DNA of 64,000 bases, taken from Mucor racemosus. Taxonomy: Eukaryota; Mucoromycota; Mucoromycetes; Mucorales; Mucoraceae. The notes under the pieces were generated by a model. The model was not told the DNA's origin and did no database searches. It saw only the letters and a program-made list of their open reading frames with translations. The stretch's first letter is position 1. Each line of letters begins with the position of its first letter. Below, one piece after another: positions 50,419-63,064 of the stretch. The DNA lies in NCBI GenBank assembly GCA_027405735.1, contig JAPEHQ010000015.1:558001-622000 (forward strand). The letters run 5' to 3'. Both the position numbers and the translations under genes were made by a program.

Positions 50419-51521
50419 AGTAGTAAATGATGATGTTTGATCCTAAAATTCTGTTAAATGAAAATACCAGTCTCTAATATAGACTGCTACCTATTATATT
50501 AAAAACATTAATCCCTTATGTTAGCATGCGTATTCAGATAAAAGAAAAGAATACCAGCTTAATAGTCTAATATGCCTTACCAAATGGTGAATATATCCTT
50601 GGAATATGAAAACAAAAAGAGTGAAACAACACACGTAGAAAGGATTTTCAAGGTTTTACATATTTAGCGCAATTAAAACCCTGCTAAATTGCACATTTCA
50701 GCCAACATAAAAGCAGTATTACAGCGCATGAACTAAAAACTAAGCAAAATAGGCAATATCTGTTACTATAATAGAAACATAAATTTTTCTACTGGAAAAA
50801 CCGTCTGTCATATCATACATTCATTAAAAAATTGCAAAAACGAGCCCGTAGAGCGACGCCATAATTGAGCATAGCAAGATTGAACGGTTAGCTAAGTCTC
50901 TTATACTATCGTAGTATATCTAAGTTTTAAATAAAAAAGCATTTTTTTTTTTTACTTTTCTTATATTTAACCATGCACGGTCTGAAAACTCAGACTTTTT
51001 AGCGGAAATTTTTGGGCCTCATTTTATCCTTACCAACACTCATGATTTTGATCAAAAAACAGAAAAATCAAATTTTGATACCAAAATCAACGTTTAAATA
51101 TACTACATTGTGAGAGAAAATTGTAGCCATTACTAATACACATTTTATAAAAGCTTAATATTAAATGTTAAGTAATGAAACTTAGCATTTTTGGCCAAAA
51201 AACGGTTTTTTGGTTAAAGGATTTTCATGTAATATTTTGCAATAAAAATGTTTGTTATTTTTCATTGAGCAAATAGAGCACTAAATGTGGTACATGTGTA
51301 TATTTTTTATTTTTATAATTGGTAGTATAATTAACCCTAGATTTGAAAAACCAGAAAAAAAAAATAAAAAAATGTCAAAATTGATGATCTGGACAAAAAT
51401 AATTTTCTAAATTAATATTCCGCTTATAAGCTTTGTAAGTCTTAAAAATAAGAGATTTTATAATACTTGGGAATTTTTTCAAGAATTTACGATGCTGTAC
51501 CCACTTGATTCAAGCTTATTA
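50419..51521 (+). repeat. Family X repeat, copy 3 (right part only)
   Basis: Matches 26593-27138 joined to 31142-31789 of copy 1, thus showing the empty site for the 4.0 kb transposon. It also lacks the 67-bp hairpin insertion seen in copies 1 and 2. From 50469 on it is part of the left arm of the large inverted repeat. Confidence 0.75.
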
Positions 51522-54335
51522 ATTTATCAAATTATGTTTAGGTTAAATAAAAGTAGAAATTTAATCAAGTAAAGAGATATCGTTTATTGGAATGAAATTA
51601 ATAGGGTTTATATACTATTTGATTTGGGGAATTAATGATGTGATAAGGTGGTTTAGATGTTATTTAATAGCAATGTGTCATGTTGGTATATCATGTTGGA
51701 ATATCGCACTGGCGTATTATGCTTTTATACCATGCTTCTATACCATACTTTTAGGAGCATTGTATAGTTAATATTTAATTAAGGAACTTCCGGTTCCGGA
51801 TCTGTTATTGTTTATTTTTTTGGATTTGACATGATCCGGTTTAAGAATGATACATCATTACCCCGCACCAGTTTGGAAACAGTATGTTTGTTAGCGGAAA
51901 CCATAGAAATTGCACCTCTTGATAAGTGTTCGTGATGTTGAGTGATAAACCGTGAAAAAAAAAGAAAAAGAAAAAGAAAAGAAAAAGTAAAATTGTGTCT
52001 TGATATATTGATGTAAAGTTAGTTGTTGAATTGATAGTTGTTTGAATCGCCAGTAAAAACCTCTATACATTAGAAAAAAAACCAAATATACTGATGTATG
52101 TATGGAAAAAATATTATATGTACTTTTCAAGGAAAAGGCAGATCAACTTTCTTGCTGACTCGTGGTTTTAGTTTGTCTATCAATGTATAAATTGTTTAAT
52201 AGAACCTTCCTTTGACCACTAACATATTTAAAAGATTTCTTTTGTATTGAAATCAGTCAGATTGCTGATTGTGGTACTTATCATGTAAGCGTTTGAATTA
52301 AGTTTTGTACAATCTATATCATAATAAATATGATACATATATTTGAATAACTATCATGTAATAATGATTGCTATTGGTAATTATTACTATATTATGTATG
52401 TTTGTTTTAGTTTTTTATCCCTACTTCTTAACATTTGAATGGCTATACTGTATATGTTTAAGCAAGTAGGTAATTTTTTCTTCTGTCTTGCGCTTAACAT
52501 CAGATTTATGTTGATCTGTTAAGCTAACTATGCATTTGCTTTTTTACTATGCCATTATCATTATTTACTGCTATTATTGTATCATTTGTATTTATGAATA
52601 TAATGTTATTTCTACTACTATTGTTTTGTGCTTCTTATGCTGTTATAAATGTTTGTGTTGCTAATGCCACTATTGTTTTCAGAAATAATGATGTTTTTTC
52701 CATACATACATCAGTATATTTGGTTTTTTTTCTAATGTATAGAGGTTTTTACTGGCGATTCAAACAACTATCAATTCAACAACTAACTTTACATCAATAT
52801 ATCAAGACACAATTTTACTTTTTCTTTTCTTTTTCTTTTTCTTTTTTTTTCACGGTTTATCACTCAACATCACGAACACTTATCAAGAGGTGCAATTTCT
52901 ATGGTTTCCGCTAACAAACATACTGTTTCCAAACTGGTGCGGGGTAATGATGTATCATTCTTAAACCGGATCATGTCAAATCCAAAAAAATAAACAATAA
53001 CAGATCCGGAACCGGAAGTTCCTTAATTAAATATTAACTATACAATGCTCCTAAAAGTATGGTATAGAAGCATGGTATAAAAGCATAATACGCCAGTGCG
53101 ATATTCCAACATGATATACCAACATGACACATTGCTATTAAATAACATCTAAACCACCTTATCACATCATTAATTCCCCAAATCAAATAGTATATAAACC
53201 CTATTAATTTCATTCCAATAAACGATATCTCTTTACTTGATTAAATTTCTACTTTTATTTAACCTAAACATAATTTGATAAATTAATAAGCTTGAATCAA
53301 GTGGGTACAGCATCGTAAATTCTTGAAAAAATTCCCAAGTATTATAAAATCTCTTATTTTTAAGACTTACAAAGCTTATAAGCGGAATATTAATTTAGAA
53401 AATTATTTTTGTCCAGATCATCAATTTTGACATTTTTTTATTTTTTTTTTCTGGTTTTTCAAATCTAGGGTTAATTATACTACCAATTATAAAAATAAAA
53501 AATATACACATGTACCACATTTAGTGCTCTATTTGCTCAATGAAAAATAACAAACATTTTTATTGCAAAATATTACATGAAAATCCTTTAACCAAAAAAC
53601 CGTTTTTTGGCCAAAAATGCTAAGTTTCATTACTTAACATTTAATATTAAGCTTTTATAAAATGTGTATTAGTAATGGCTACAATTTTCTCTCACAATGT
53701 AGTATATTTAAACGTTGATTTTGGTATCAAAATTTGATTTTTCTGTTTTTTGATCAAAATCATGAGTGTTGGTAAGGATAAAATGAGGCCCAAAAATTTC
53801 CGCTAAAAAGTCTGAGTTTTCAGACCGTGCATGGTTAAATATAAGAAAAGTAAAAAAAAAAATGCTTTTTTATTTAAAACTTAGATATACTACGATAGTA
53901 TAAGAGACTTAGCTAACCGTTCAATCTTGCTATGCTCAATTATGGCGTCGCTCTACGGGCTCGTTTTTGCAATTTTTTAATGAATGTATGATATGACAGA
54001 CGGTTTTTCCAGTAGAAAAATTTATGTTTCTATTATAGTAACAGATATTGCCTATTTTGCTTAGTTTTTAGTTCATGCGCTGTAATACTGCTTTTATGTT
54101 GGCTGAAATGTGCAATTTAGCAGGGTTTTAATTGCGCTAAATATGTAAAACCTTGAAAATCCTTTCTACGTGTGTTGTTTCACTCTTTTTGTTTTCATAT
54201 TCCAAGGATATATTCACCATTTGGTAAGGCATATTAGACTATTAAGCTGGTATTCTTTTCTTTTATCTGAATACGCATGCTAACATAAGGGATTAATGTT
54301 TTTAATATAATAGGTAGCAGTCTATATTAGAGACT
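50469..54335. repeat. Large inverted repeat, 1.64 kb arms, 0.58 kb spacer
   Basis: Left arm 50469-52111 and right arm 52694-54335 are reverse complements. In the stretches compared the only difference was one base in a T/A homopolymer (12 at about 50942, 11 at about 53852). Outer parts of both arms are family X; the inner parts (51522-52111 and 52694-53283) are not found elsewhere in the window. The 582-bp spacer (52112-52693) holds no gene. The two long open frames at 51891-52130 and 52549-52914 are the same arm sequence read on opposite strands, not genes. Confidence 0.85.
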
Positions 54336-56804
54336 AGGGTTGCTGTCGAGTCCAGCTTATTCTAGTAAATTTGGCTGGCAAAACCTGGCTCGACACCAAT
54401 ACTATTAGAGACTGATTTTTTCATCTAACCGTATTATAAGGTCAAATATCATTATTTACTACTGTAGTGTTGGACGTATTTCGTGATTACCAGATCAAAT
54501 CAAAGACTATGATATTTATATCTACTCAATGAAAACCTAGAACTGGATACAAACCCACAAAATATTTCAGAAAAATGATAAAATTTTAAATTACATAGAA
54601 ATACATAAAAGAATAATAATTTAATGTCTTGCCTAATAACCATAGTCTTGATCATAGCTACGCTTGAAAGTAAATCTTTTTACAGTTGATAATCGTAAAC
54701 TAAAATAGTAAGTTTAAAGAAGGTTAAGTTGTGTAAATTTTATGTGTGATAAAGTAACATCTATAATAATATTAGATTTGGCTTGCATATAGATTTAAGC
54801 AGTAGTAAGTGTTACTTAAGTTTATGCTCGAGCAAAAATCATTTTTGCTGTAAACATTATAGTTATAAACATACTTACAAATGATGATACTCGTAAATAT
54901 TGAAATGCCCAGGATTTAGAATAAATAATGGAGCAAGAAAAAATGTATAATTTAATAAGGGAAATTGTTAAATTAAATCACACACAAAAACTGAAGAGAA
55001 TCTTTATTTAACATCAATAATTTGTCCTATTTATATACAAATTCTATATTACAATTATCTGTAAGATCAGCTTTGGATCGATTATATCTTTCTGACATTC
55101 CATTGTCAGGTCATTTTATTTACATTAGTAACACAGTACATTTAAGTTCAGCTTATTTTATATAGCTAAATCCAACAAGTGGGTATGCCTCACATATCCC
55201 GCTTCCCGGATCTTGCTTTTTAGAAAATAAGAACAATCGAGAATGTTATCATAGATCAGTTAGCTGACTTCTTGAAAATAAGGATTACAAATCAAAAGGT
55301 TCATTATCTTACGATTAACCGGTGGATGCAACAAATATATTGGTTCTTGCATGTATTGCTCTATCACATCAACAACGCATTGACTTGTATTGCCTATAAG
55401 CTATAATCTATATAAATAAAATGTAATTTAAAACCCATTCCAGTAAAAAAATTCAATGGAAGTTTGAGAACGGCACGATCCTCATATACAAAAAACCAAT
55501 TTGTGCCCATACAATCAGCTCATTATGCTCATGGTCAGGTTTTATTATTATGCACATCAAATAGGGATAATGGTATGCTTATGCGCAATTCTACTATTAG
55601 GCACATATGGGGTTAATGTCATGCACACGGACAGAATCTATAATTCTGCACATACAGGCTTCTTTTTGTTATGCTCGTGTGCAGTTTCTTTTGTTGTGCC
55701 CATGTGCATCTTGTTATCTTTTTAGCCATTATTCAGTGGGCGCAACAACTCATCAAGCCATAGTGTGCAGCCCACCTGGGCACAACAAAATCATCTTGTG
55801 CGTTGTGCAGCACACATCGGCCGTAGTGCTTTTATATATAAATCCTTTAAATTTGTGATTTTATCGACTTTTTTTGAATCCGGTTGTATCATCGTATACT
55901 TTTCAAGTTAAATCCGTTATTAAGCTAATAATGTTGTAGGTTGTATTTATTGCGCTTTACTTAAAATAAGCCTCTGAATAATTAATAGCAATACAGTTGA
56001 ACCTTAATTTTTGTATGAAGTTTCGATGCCTGCATCTTATAGCTGTTTGGAATATTTAAACAACCGCGTCCGGGCTGTCCGGTAATTTTTTCTAGAAATT
56101 TAAAGCTTGAAAATATCATTAAATGGCCGCTTCCGGAGAATGTTCGGCTTCTTTTGGAAGAGTGACCATTGGCAAAATATGAATCATATATGATATACTA
56201 TGTTGTATACCAACAAGTATCATATGTTATTACCTTCTACAGTATCAATACATCTTACAATCTATTGACTACGACATTCATTGAAGTGCAAAGTCTTGTT
56301 GATATCGGATATAAGAAACTCCTAGCGTACTAAGTTTAATCCAGTAATTACTAAGAACTCCTGGACCTCAATTATAACACCATATCATTTTGTCCCAGCG
56401 GTTAATCAATCAAGTAGCTATCAAATCAACATCCAAACAGATTTAGCGCAGTATTGAAACAAGACAACTCACAAGCTCTGCAAAACGCTCATTTTTAAAC
56501 TATTTTGTCTGGATTGTTTAAATATTTTTTGAAAATTTTTATAAATCAAATCATGATTCGAAATTGAATTTTGAGGTTGCACTTAATGTGCAGTAAATAT
56601 ACCAATAACATATCTTGATTTCGTTAAACAACAGCTGATCTTGAAGGATTATAGCACAGGTTTTTGAATGAAACTATTTCTTCCTCTGCTTAAAAATATG
56701 AAGCAACTGGAAAAATGCTCGTAACTAATGAATATTGATCCAAACAGGCTGAAAGTTTTAAAACATATACTACAGCTGTAGCAATATCCAAATTTAAAAC
56801 CTTA
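53284..56804 (-). repeat. Family X repeat, copy 2 (inverted)
   Basis: The reverse complement of copy 1 from 24213 to 31789 without its 4.0 kb transposon and 457-bp insert. It carries the 67-bp hairpin insert (54325-54404) and its own 433-bp solo LTR (54901-55333). Divergence from copy 1 is modest and spread along the length, unlike the near-identity of the palindrome arms. Confidence 0.75.
54901..55333 (+). mobile_element. Solo LTR, LTR2 type
   Basis: A 433-bp segment from TGAAATGCCCAGG to GGATGCAACA, absent from X copy 1 at the matching place (26145-26165), flanked by AATAT at 54896-54900 and 55334-55338. TG...CA ends and a 5-bp duplication mark a solo LTR. The 3' end is shared with 34119-34468; the rest is only loosely similar, so it may be a related subfamily. 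Confidence 0.82.
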
Positions 56805-58224
56805 GCTCCCTATCGATTTGATGGTTAAATTATAGAAATAAAACGCTCACTTTTTCTAGTGGTCGATGTAGCTCAGTGGATCATTCAAATTAGAAATAGC
56901 GCTGAATCAGCCAAAATCAGCATATATGACAATATTAACTACCAAAATTAATAAGTAAATGCCCCCTTTATATACAATCAAAGTTGTAATACAATGTGTT
57001 TTAATTTTTTTTATAAAAAAAATTGAATTTTATATATAATTTAACCATTATATACAAGCAAATAAATACCTAAGAAAAAAATAGCAAAAAACATTCTTGT
57101 TTGAGCACTTTGAATCATTGTTATTATTGTTGATAAAATGGATGCAAAAATGCACCCTATCGCAGATACTATGCATTATGCAGCCGCATTTTTGTGTATA
57201 TACATGATATAAAGCTTATTATTTGATTATATACACTTTATGATGAGTCTTTCCGTATTTATCCATATTTTTGGCATATTTTACAGGGTGAATTGAATGG
57301 ATTTTTCCTCTATATTTAGCAAACAGCTTAGTCTATTTTTGAATTACAATATGTTGAAATTTATTTTTACGTCATGTATCCTTACATTCGTATATGTTTC
57401 TTTGCAAAATTCTTCATATCAAAACTATTACATTTTCAAATCCTCAGTTCTAGGTACGGGTAAAATGCCGTATCAGGTACACTTTTTCGTCTTTTGAAGA
57501 ATTGTTTCTATAACCCAAGTAAAGTAATGGTAATAGAAATTATATGTAGCCAGCTTATAGAGCTTTAAGCATACATAACCGTTTTCTAATTTGCAATTAT
57601 CAGGTTGTTTGCGTGAAAATACATGCGGTTGAGAAGGAACCTCCAGATTTACATCATATAAGCGATTGTTTGACTTAATAATGTATTATATCACCAATAT
57701 TCAAAAATTGATGATATAAAACTGGTGATATTACATATACAATATATCTCATTGATATAAGTACACATCGATGGGCTGTTTCAAGTATATACAGTGTTGA
57801 TATGCAAACTTGATTTCCTGAAATTTAAGAATACTCGCGCCACATGACAGGTTTATTTGACAAATTGTATGTCAATGTTTAACCTTATTAACGATCATTT
57901 CGAGACGATTATATCTCTTCTGATTGATGCCAATAAATGGCGATGGTTATCATGATAAAATAAGGTCCTAAACATCAACATTTGAATGAAATAGCCTTGT
58001 AAATACAAGCAAATGAACAAACATTGCCCAATCAAAAGTTTTTGGGATTTACAGTACTTTTCTTGGGACTTTCAATTTCGACAAGAAAAATCTTTTCTGG
58101 ATTGAAAGGTCAAGGTAATTCATTTATAAAAGTGTATTTCTCTTTTTGCCTCACTTGTGTTTTTTGTTGGAGCAACTCAAGCGATAGAAAACAAGAAATT
58201 AAATTTATTTAAAAAAAGAAGAGG
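56805..58224. other. Intergenic region with repeat fragment
   Basis: Bases 56875-57010 match 11878-12010. Just before it, at about 56858-56880, GATGTAGCTCAGTGG fits a tRNA-type A box, which could mark a SINE-like head. The rest is AT-rich; the frame at 57297-57497 has no motif. The last bases before 58225 are A-rich with AAGAAGAGG, the leader of the next gene. Confidence 0.4.
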
Positions 58225-60741
58225 ATGCAGGCATCCATAGATAGTCTTGATACCATGGTCAAAGTTGACACAACAACACAAAATATAGAATTGAATGAAC
58301 CATTGACTAACAACCCTGCACCCGATGAGTCTATTAATTTCTTGAATATCCCTTATAAGCTTGAAATTCAACAAGAAGATAATCTTTCAATAGATGTAAT
58401 TAAACTATATCAAGTATGTATTATTTCGTTAGGTTGTTTCAGATACTCACACAGATAAAAGGATTTATTACCGAGCAAAGAAAGTTACGATAAAAGAGTT
58501 AAATTTGTTAATTTGATGGAACGTTTATTGAATGCTGAATGGCCTGATCATGATATCAAAGCAAATGTATTTGGGTAAGAAGCGGTCTTATGCGAAAATT
58601 TCGATTAATTAAAATTGTACCCATTAGATCATCGGTTAATGATCTTGGAACAAGCTCTTCTGACGTGGATTTATGTGTTACAACTGTATGGAATGGTTTG
58701 CGAAATGTTCGAGTATTGGCAAAGTTATTTCGAAAATGTAAATATTTGATCATCATTTAATCTTATCAGATCTTTTGTATTGATTGGTTATCATAGGTGG
58801 TATGCAACATGTAGTTTGTGTTCCTAGAGCAAAAGTACCTATTGTTCGATTATTCGATCCCGAATTGTATGTTTCGTTTATATTATTTGATGATTTACTA
58901 ATTTCTTTGTTATTATAGACAACTTTCGTGCGACATCAATGTTAATAACACTTTAGCACTTCAAAACACAAAAATGATTAAAACTTATGTTGCACTAGAT
59001 TCACGTGTAAGACCACTGATTATGACTATAAAGCATTGGACAAAACAAAGATCATTGAATGATGCAGGTAAGAATTTATATGCTTATCATGTCCAACTAA
59101 ATGTAACAATGTGTTTTAGCTAATGGTGGTACTTTATCGTCGTATACGTGGACTTGCATGATTATCAACTTTTTACAGCAACGACAACCACCAATCCTTC
59201 CTGTACTTCATAAGATTGAACATGAAGGGAAAGATGAGGATTACTTTTTTGATGATGTAGAAAAATTGAAAGATTTTGGTTTGGCAAACAAGGAAAGTTT
59301 AGGAGGTCTCGTATTTGCTTTTTTCCGTCGATTTGCATTAGAATTTGATTATGATGATCAAGTAGTTTCTGTTAGACAAGGTCGATATTTATCAAAAAAA
59401 GAAAAAGGTTGGGATACAGGAAGAAACAAAATGAGTTTATGCGTAGAAGAACCTTTCAATGTGGGTCGAAATTTAGGAAACTCGGCAGATATTGCATCAG
59501 TTCATGGTTTACGTTGTGAACTTCAACGATTCTTGGATTTATTGTTAGCTGGAGATGATTTGGAATCAATTTGTAGTTTATATCAACCTATATTGACAAG
59601 TTCAACCAGCACTACTGAAATACTCTCCTCCCTTGCTAATGGTAGCGATAGTACTGTTTTATCGCTTACTCTTCCTGCTGAAAATCGTACTTCATCATTC
59701 TTTCTACCAATACATCCCTACACAAATTATGCATCTTCAGTACCAACAACATCAACTGCACATCCATATGATAGACGAAGAAGTATGGTTGATGGCATAT
59801 GCTCATATCCCTCCCCTATTTTATCTGATTCCTATTCAATAACTCACTTTCCTTCATATACTTATCGTGCACCGCCCATATCAAAACCTCCTCAATTATC
59901 TTCAAATACTTTTCATCCTCGTTTTAGTTCACCACAAGCATTAGATTCAATCTTAAAAGTTAGAAATACAAGACATGGAAGTCACCCATTACCTCCTGTC
60001 CCATCAACATTATTATCAATGTTGAATATTTCTGCTAATCATGGAACTGATCAATCTGTTGATAAAATATTTGCTCGCTACCAACGAAAACAACAAGCCC
60101 CAGTTCCACATCAGCAGCAACAGCAACCACATTATTACCACAATCATCAACATGCACAATCTCAACATTCAACAGATGGAAAAAGTGCTAAAAAATCTGG
60201 CGGGAATGCACATCGACGAAAGGGCGCCAACAACAGCAGTGGTAATAACAATAGTAACAATGCTGGCAATAGCAATTCCAATCATAATCACCAACAAGAT
60301 AGAAAACCCAGACGTAGATCAAGCGGTATGGAATGGCCAACCATTTCAACAAGTATATCAACGCCTGATACTCTTGCACCTTCTGATGATTTGCCGCAGC
60401 CTTCTTGGTCTAGTGAACATCCTCAACGATCGAGACGATGGTCTACAACCAAGAAACAGCAGCAGCAGCAGCAGCAACAACAACAAGTCGAAACAGCAAT
60501 TTTATCGGAACCGAAAAAGCGAACATTGGCAGAGATTGTTAAAGTGCATACTCCCCCATCTGCAAAACCAAAATCTTCCAATTCTCAAACTCCAGCTCCA
60601 AGCATGAGTACATCGAGTAATAAAAGTAATGGTAGGAATAGTAGCAATAGAAGACAAAGAAATACAAATGGTAGCAAATCCAATTCACAAGGAAACAATA
60701 ACAGTAAGCAAAAAAAGAAAAATATCAAGCCTCGAGCGTAG
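58225..60741 (+). CDS. Cid1-type terminal nucleotidyltransferase
   Basis: Six exons (58225-58413, 58462-58574, 58628-58737, 58797-58866, 58919-59067, 59120-60741) give 750 residues. The nucleotidyltransferase core shows GSSVNDLGTSSSDVD (from about 101; catalytic Asp 113 and 115), the third Asp in LSCDINVNNTLAL (D166), SSYTWTCMIINFL, and the PAP-associated region with FFRRFALEFDYDDQVVSVRQG. These match non-canonical poly(A)/poly(U) polymerases of the Cid1/Cid13/TUT group, which add 3' A or U to RNAs and steer them to decay or translation. From about residue 340 the tail is low-complexity (Ser, Gln, Asn-rich, a poly-Q run near 60457-60486) and ends basic (KQKKKNIKPRA), a probable RNA-binding or condensate-prone extension. 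Whether it adds A or U cannot be told. Confidence 0.87.
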
Positions 60742-62286
60742 ATTGTACATAAAACTATATATAAACCCACATAATACGAAAAATATCACAAAAAAAAACA
60801 CACACACATACATTATAATAGAAACACACTTGTTTTTCATTACAATTATTTAGAAATTGTTTGTAAGTAATAATAATAATATAAATTACGATCTTTGTAC
60901 ACATGTTTTCGCCTTTTTATAGTATGTAATTTATGATTAGTATTCAAATAAATCAAGCAAAATCTCTAAATACAAGTACTGATTTGAGCGCTCTTACCTT
61001 CAAGGCTGTGTAGAGGTTTTATGAAAAATCATCGCATGTTTGATAGTGTTGTATTTGGCCACAATCAAATCTACAAGAAGCCAAATAGCTTTACATGAAA
61101 TATTGATTTATGATCTTTCAAACCGGAGCGTGCCACCTTTTGTATATATTTTTCCTATAATAATAGTTTTACATGATACGAGAAATGCTACAGAATGGTT
61201 TAAACCTTTTTTTAATGATATTGTGCTATCTGATTTCCATGTTTTTGTAGCAGCAATGTTTTAGTAAAGGGTCAAGACAATGAAAATTATAATGATATCG
61301 GGGTGTGAATTATAAAATTCTCAAAACCATTTTACAGATTCAATTTGACATTTCAGGAAAAAAATTAGACCTTTAAAGGATTTTTACGACCACATTTCAA
61401 TACTAAGGCTTTAAACATCTACTAAGAAAATATATATAATTCAATTTTTTCTATACGCTGGGATTTTACTTTTGCATATCTTTGACTCAAAATTAAAAGA
61501 TATCCTTGAAAAAGCAGAATTTTAGTTTTTTCGAAAAATATCAAAAAAGTTGGCTTGCAAACCCTAAATAAACATTGCCATCATAAAGTTGACGATTTTT
61601 AGTCCTATAACTCTGATATTTACCTCAGTAAAAAGTCCCATTTTCCGAGCGAAAAATTGATATTTACGTATATTGAGATTTTGGACGAGGTATGGTAAGG
61701 CAAAAATCGAGTTGAAAAAAAGATGTATGAAAAATTACCAAATCACATCAAATCAAGTCTACTAAATGACAGCATTCGTTTGGTACGCTTTTGAGCGTCT
61801 GAAATGGCCCCAAACCACTACAATCAGGCATTTACATTACTGGAATGGGCATTTTTTAGCCAGCTATTGACATTTGTCATGCTTCATGTATCCATATAGT
61901 TATTTTTAAATGTAATAAATGATCTGATTACAGATTTTTCGACATTCCGTATCTAGCAAGTGCAAAAGAAGGTGATGTATCGTGACCAAAACAAGCTCAA
62001 TAGCCATCATTCATTGGTTTAGTACGCACGCTCAAAACTTAATAATCTCAATTTAAAACGCTATTGGTCGTTCAAATGTAAAAACTCTGTTGAATTTCTC
62101 AAGCATTTGTAGCTATAACACATCCAACATACAGCAAACAAAAGTAGACATTTATAATATATATATTTACAATACAATTTCATTTTATTTCTTTGGTGTG
62201 TTTGTTTGTGTATAGTGTACATCCAACAAGGATGAGAAAATAGCATCCAGTTATTTTTTTTTGTCTACTGTAATTATCAAAATCAA
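60742..62286. other. Intergenic region between convergent genes
   Basis: A CA-rich 3' flank at 60790-60812, then AT-rich DNA. Bases 61870-62060 resemble 36340-36550 (shared ATCTAGCAAGTGCAAAAG). No gene was recognised. Confidence 0.45.
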
Positions 62287-62730
62287 TTAAGCGGCTTCCT
62301 CTGTAGCCTTGTATGTGTAATCCCAACCCTGTGTAGATGGTGTTTCTGTGGGGATCTTTGCTTGTTTGGGATATGTAATGTGTCGACTTTTAACGAGTGC
62401 ACCTTTATATAATCTGTCAGATGTCTTTTCCAATTCTGTCATGGCAGCATTCATAGCTCTAAATTGACGTTCAAGAGAACGTTCTCTTTGCTCTCTGCTA
62501 CGCATTTTGTGAAGTTTCCAAGCACGTTCAATAGTTTCATGCTTTTCTAATGCTTCACCTTCTAATTGAATTGGTTTTTCTCTACGAGCAGGTTCAAATA
62601 ATACACGACGAATGACTTCAAGACGAGTATCGCCACCAGGAGCGGTTGAACCAGTTGTTGATGATAATCTACTTTGAACGAGTGAAAATGTGGCTCGTCT
62701 AGCGTTGGTTGAGCTACGTACAATATTCAT
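62287..62730 (-). CDS. Mitochondrial large-subunit ribosomal protein mL40
   Basis: An intronless 147-residue gene. The N-terminus is rich in Arg and Ser with no acidic residue in the first 33 positions, as in a mitochondrial targeting sequence. The body contains IERAWKLHKMRSREQRERSL and FRAMNAAMTELEKTSDRLY, then a C-terminal stretch with PTETPSTQGWDYTYK, matching the mL40 family (yeast Mrpl28, animal MRPL40), a protein of the 54S/39S mitochondrial ribosomal subunit. Length is near that of the yeast protein. Intronless structure contrasts with most neighbours. Confidence 0.83.
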   Translation of the reverse strand: MNIVRSSTNARRATFSLVQSRLSSTTGSTAPGGDTRLEVIRRVLFEPARREKPIQLEGEALEKHETIERAWKLHKMRSREQRERSLERQFRAMNAAMTELEKTSDRLYKGALVKSRHITYPKQAKIPTETPSTQGWDYTYKATEEAA

Positions 62731-63064
62731 AATTATATAAGTTTTTTAATCAAAAAAGATACCCAAGTCAAAAAGGGTCGAAATCAATATCCCCTTGGAG
62801 GTTATAGCCCTGGTCTCCGCTATTTTAATACAAGCCACTATACTTTTGTATTGTATGAATAGGGATGTGGGATCCATTTTTTAAACTCTGGCGATTAGCG
62901 GTGCTTTCATTTTAAAACTCTGTCTGGATTATCTGTCAGATATATAGTTGCCATAGCAACAACAAAAAAAGGGGGGATATTTATTACATTTATAGAAAAA
63001 GATGAGAGATGTTTATATGTTTATATTACAATAAAAGTACAACGATAGAGGTATATATATAACC

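Noticed and set aside
51891..52130. Phe/Ser-rich frame, also within 52549-52914
   Set aside because: These are the two arms of the inverted repeat read on opposite strands; the Phe/Ser run comes from an A/G homopurine tract.
52925..52950. TGGTGCGGGG next to CTAACA, possible retrotransposon primer-binding site
   Set aside because: TGG-starting sequence after a CA end is suggestive, but the gap is about 17 bases and no LTR pair or gag-pol frame could be defined, so no element is called.
57297..57497. 66-codon hydrophobic frame
   Set aside because: Phe/Ile/Leu-rich reading expected by chance in AT-rich DNA; no start context or motif.
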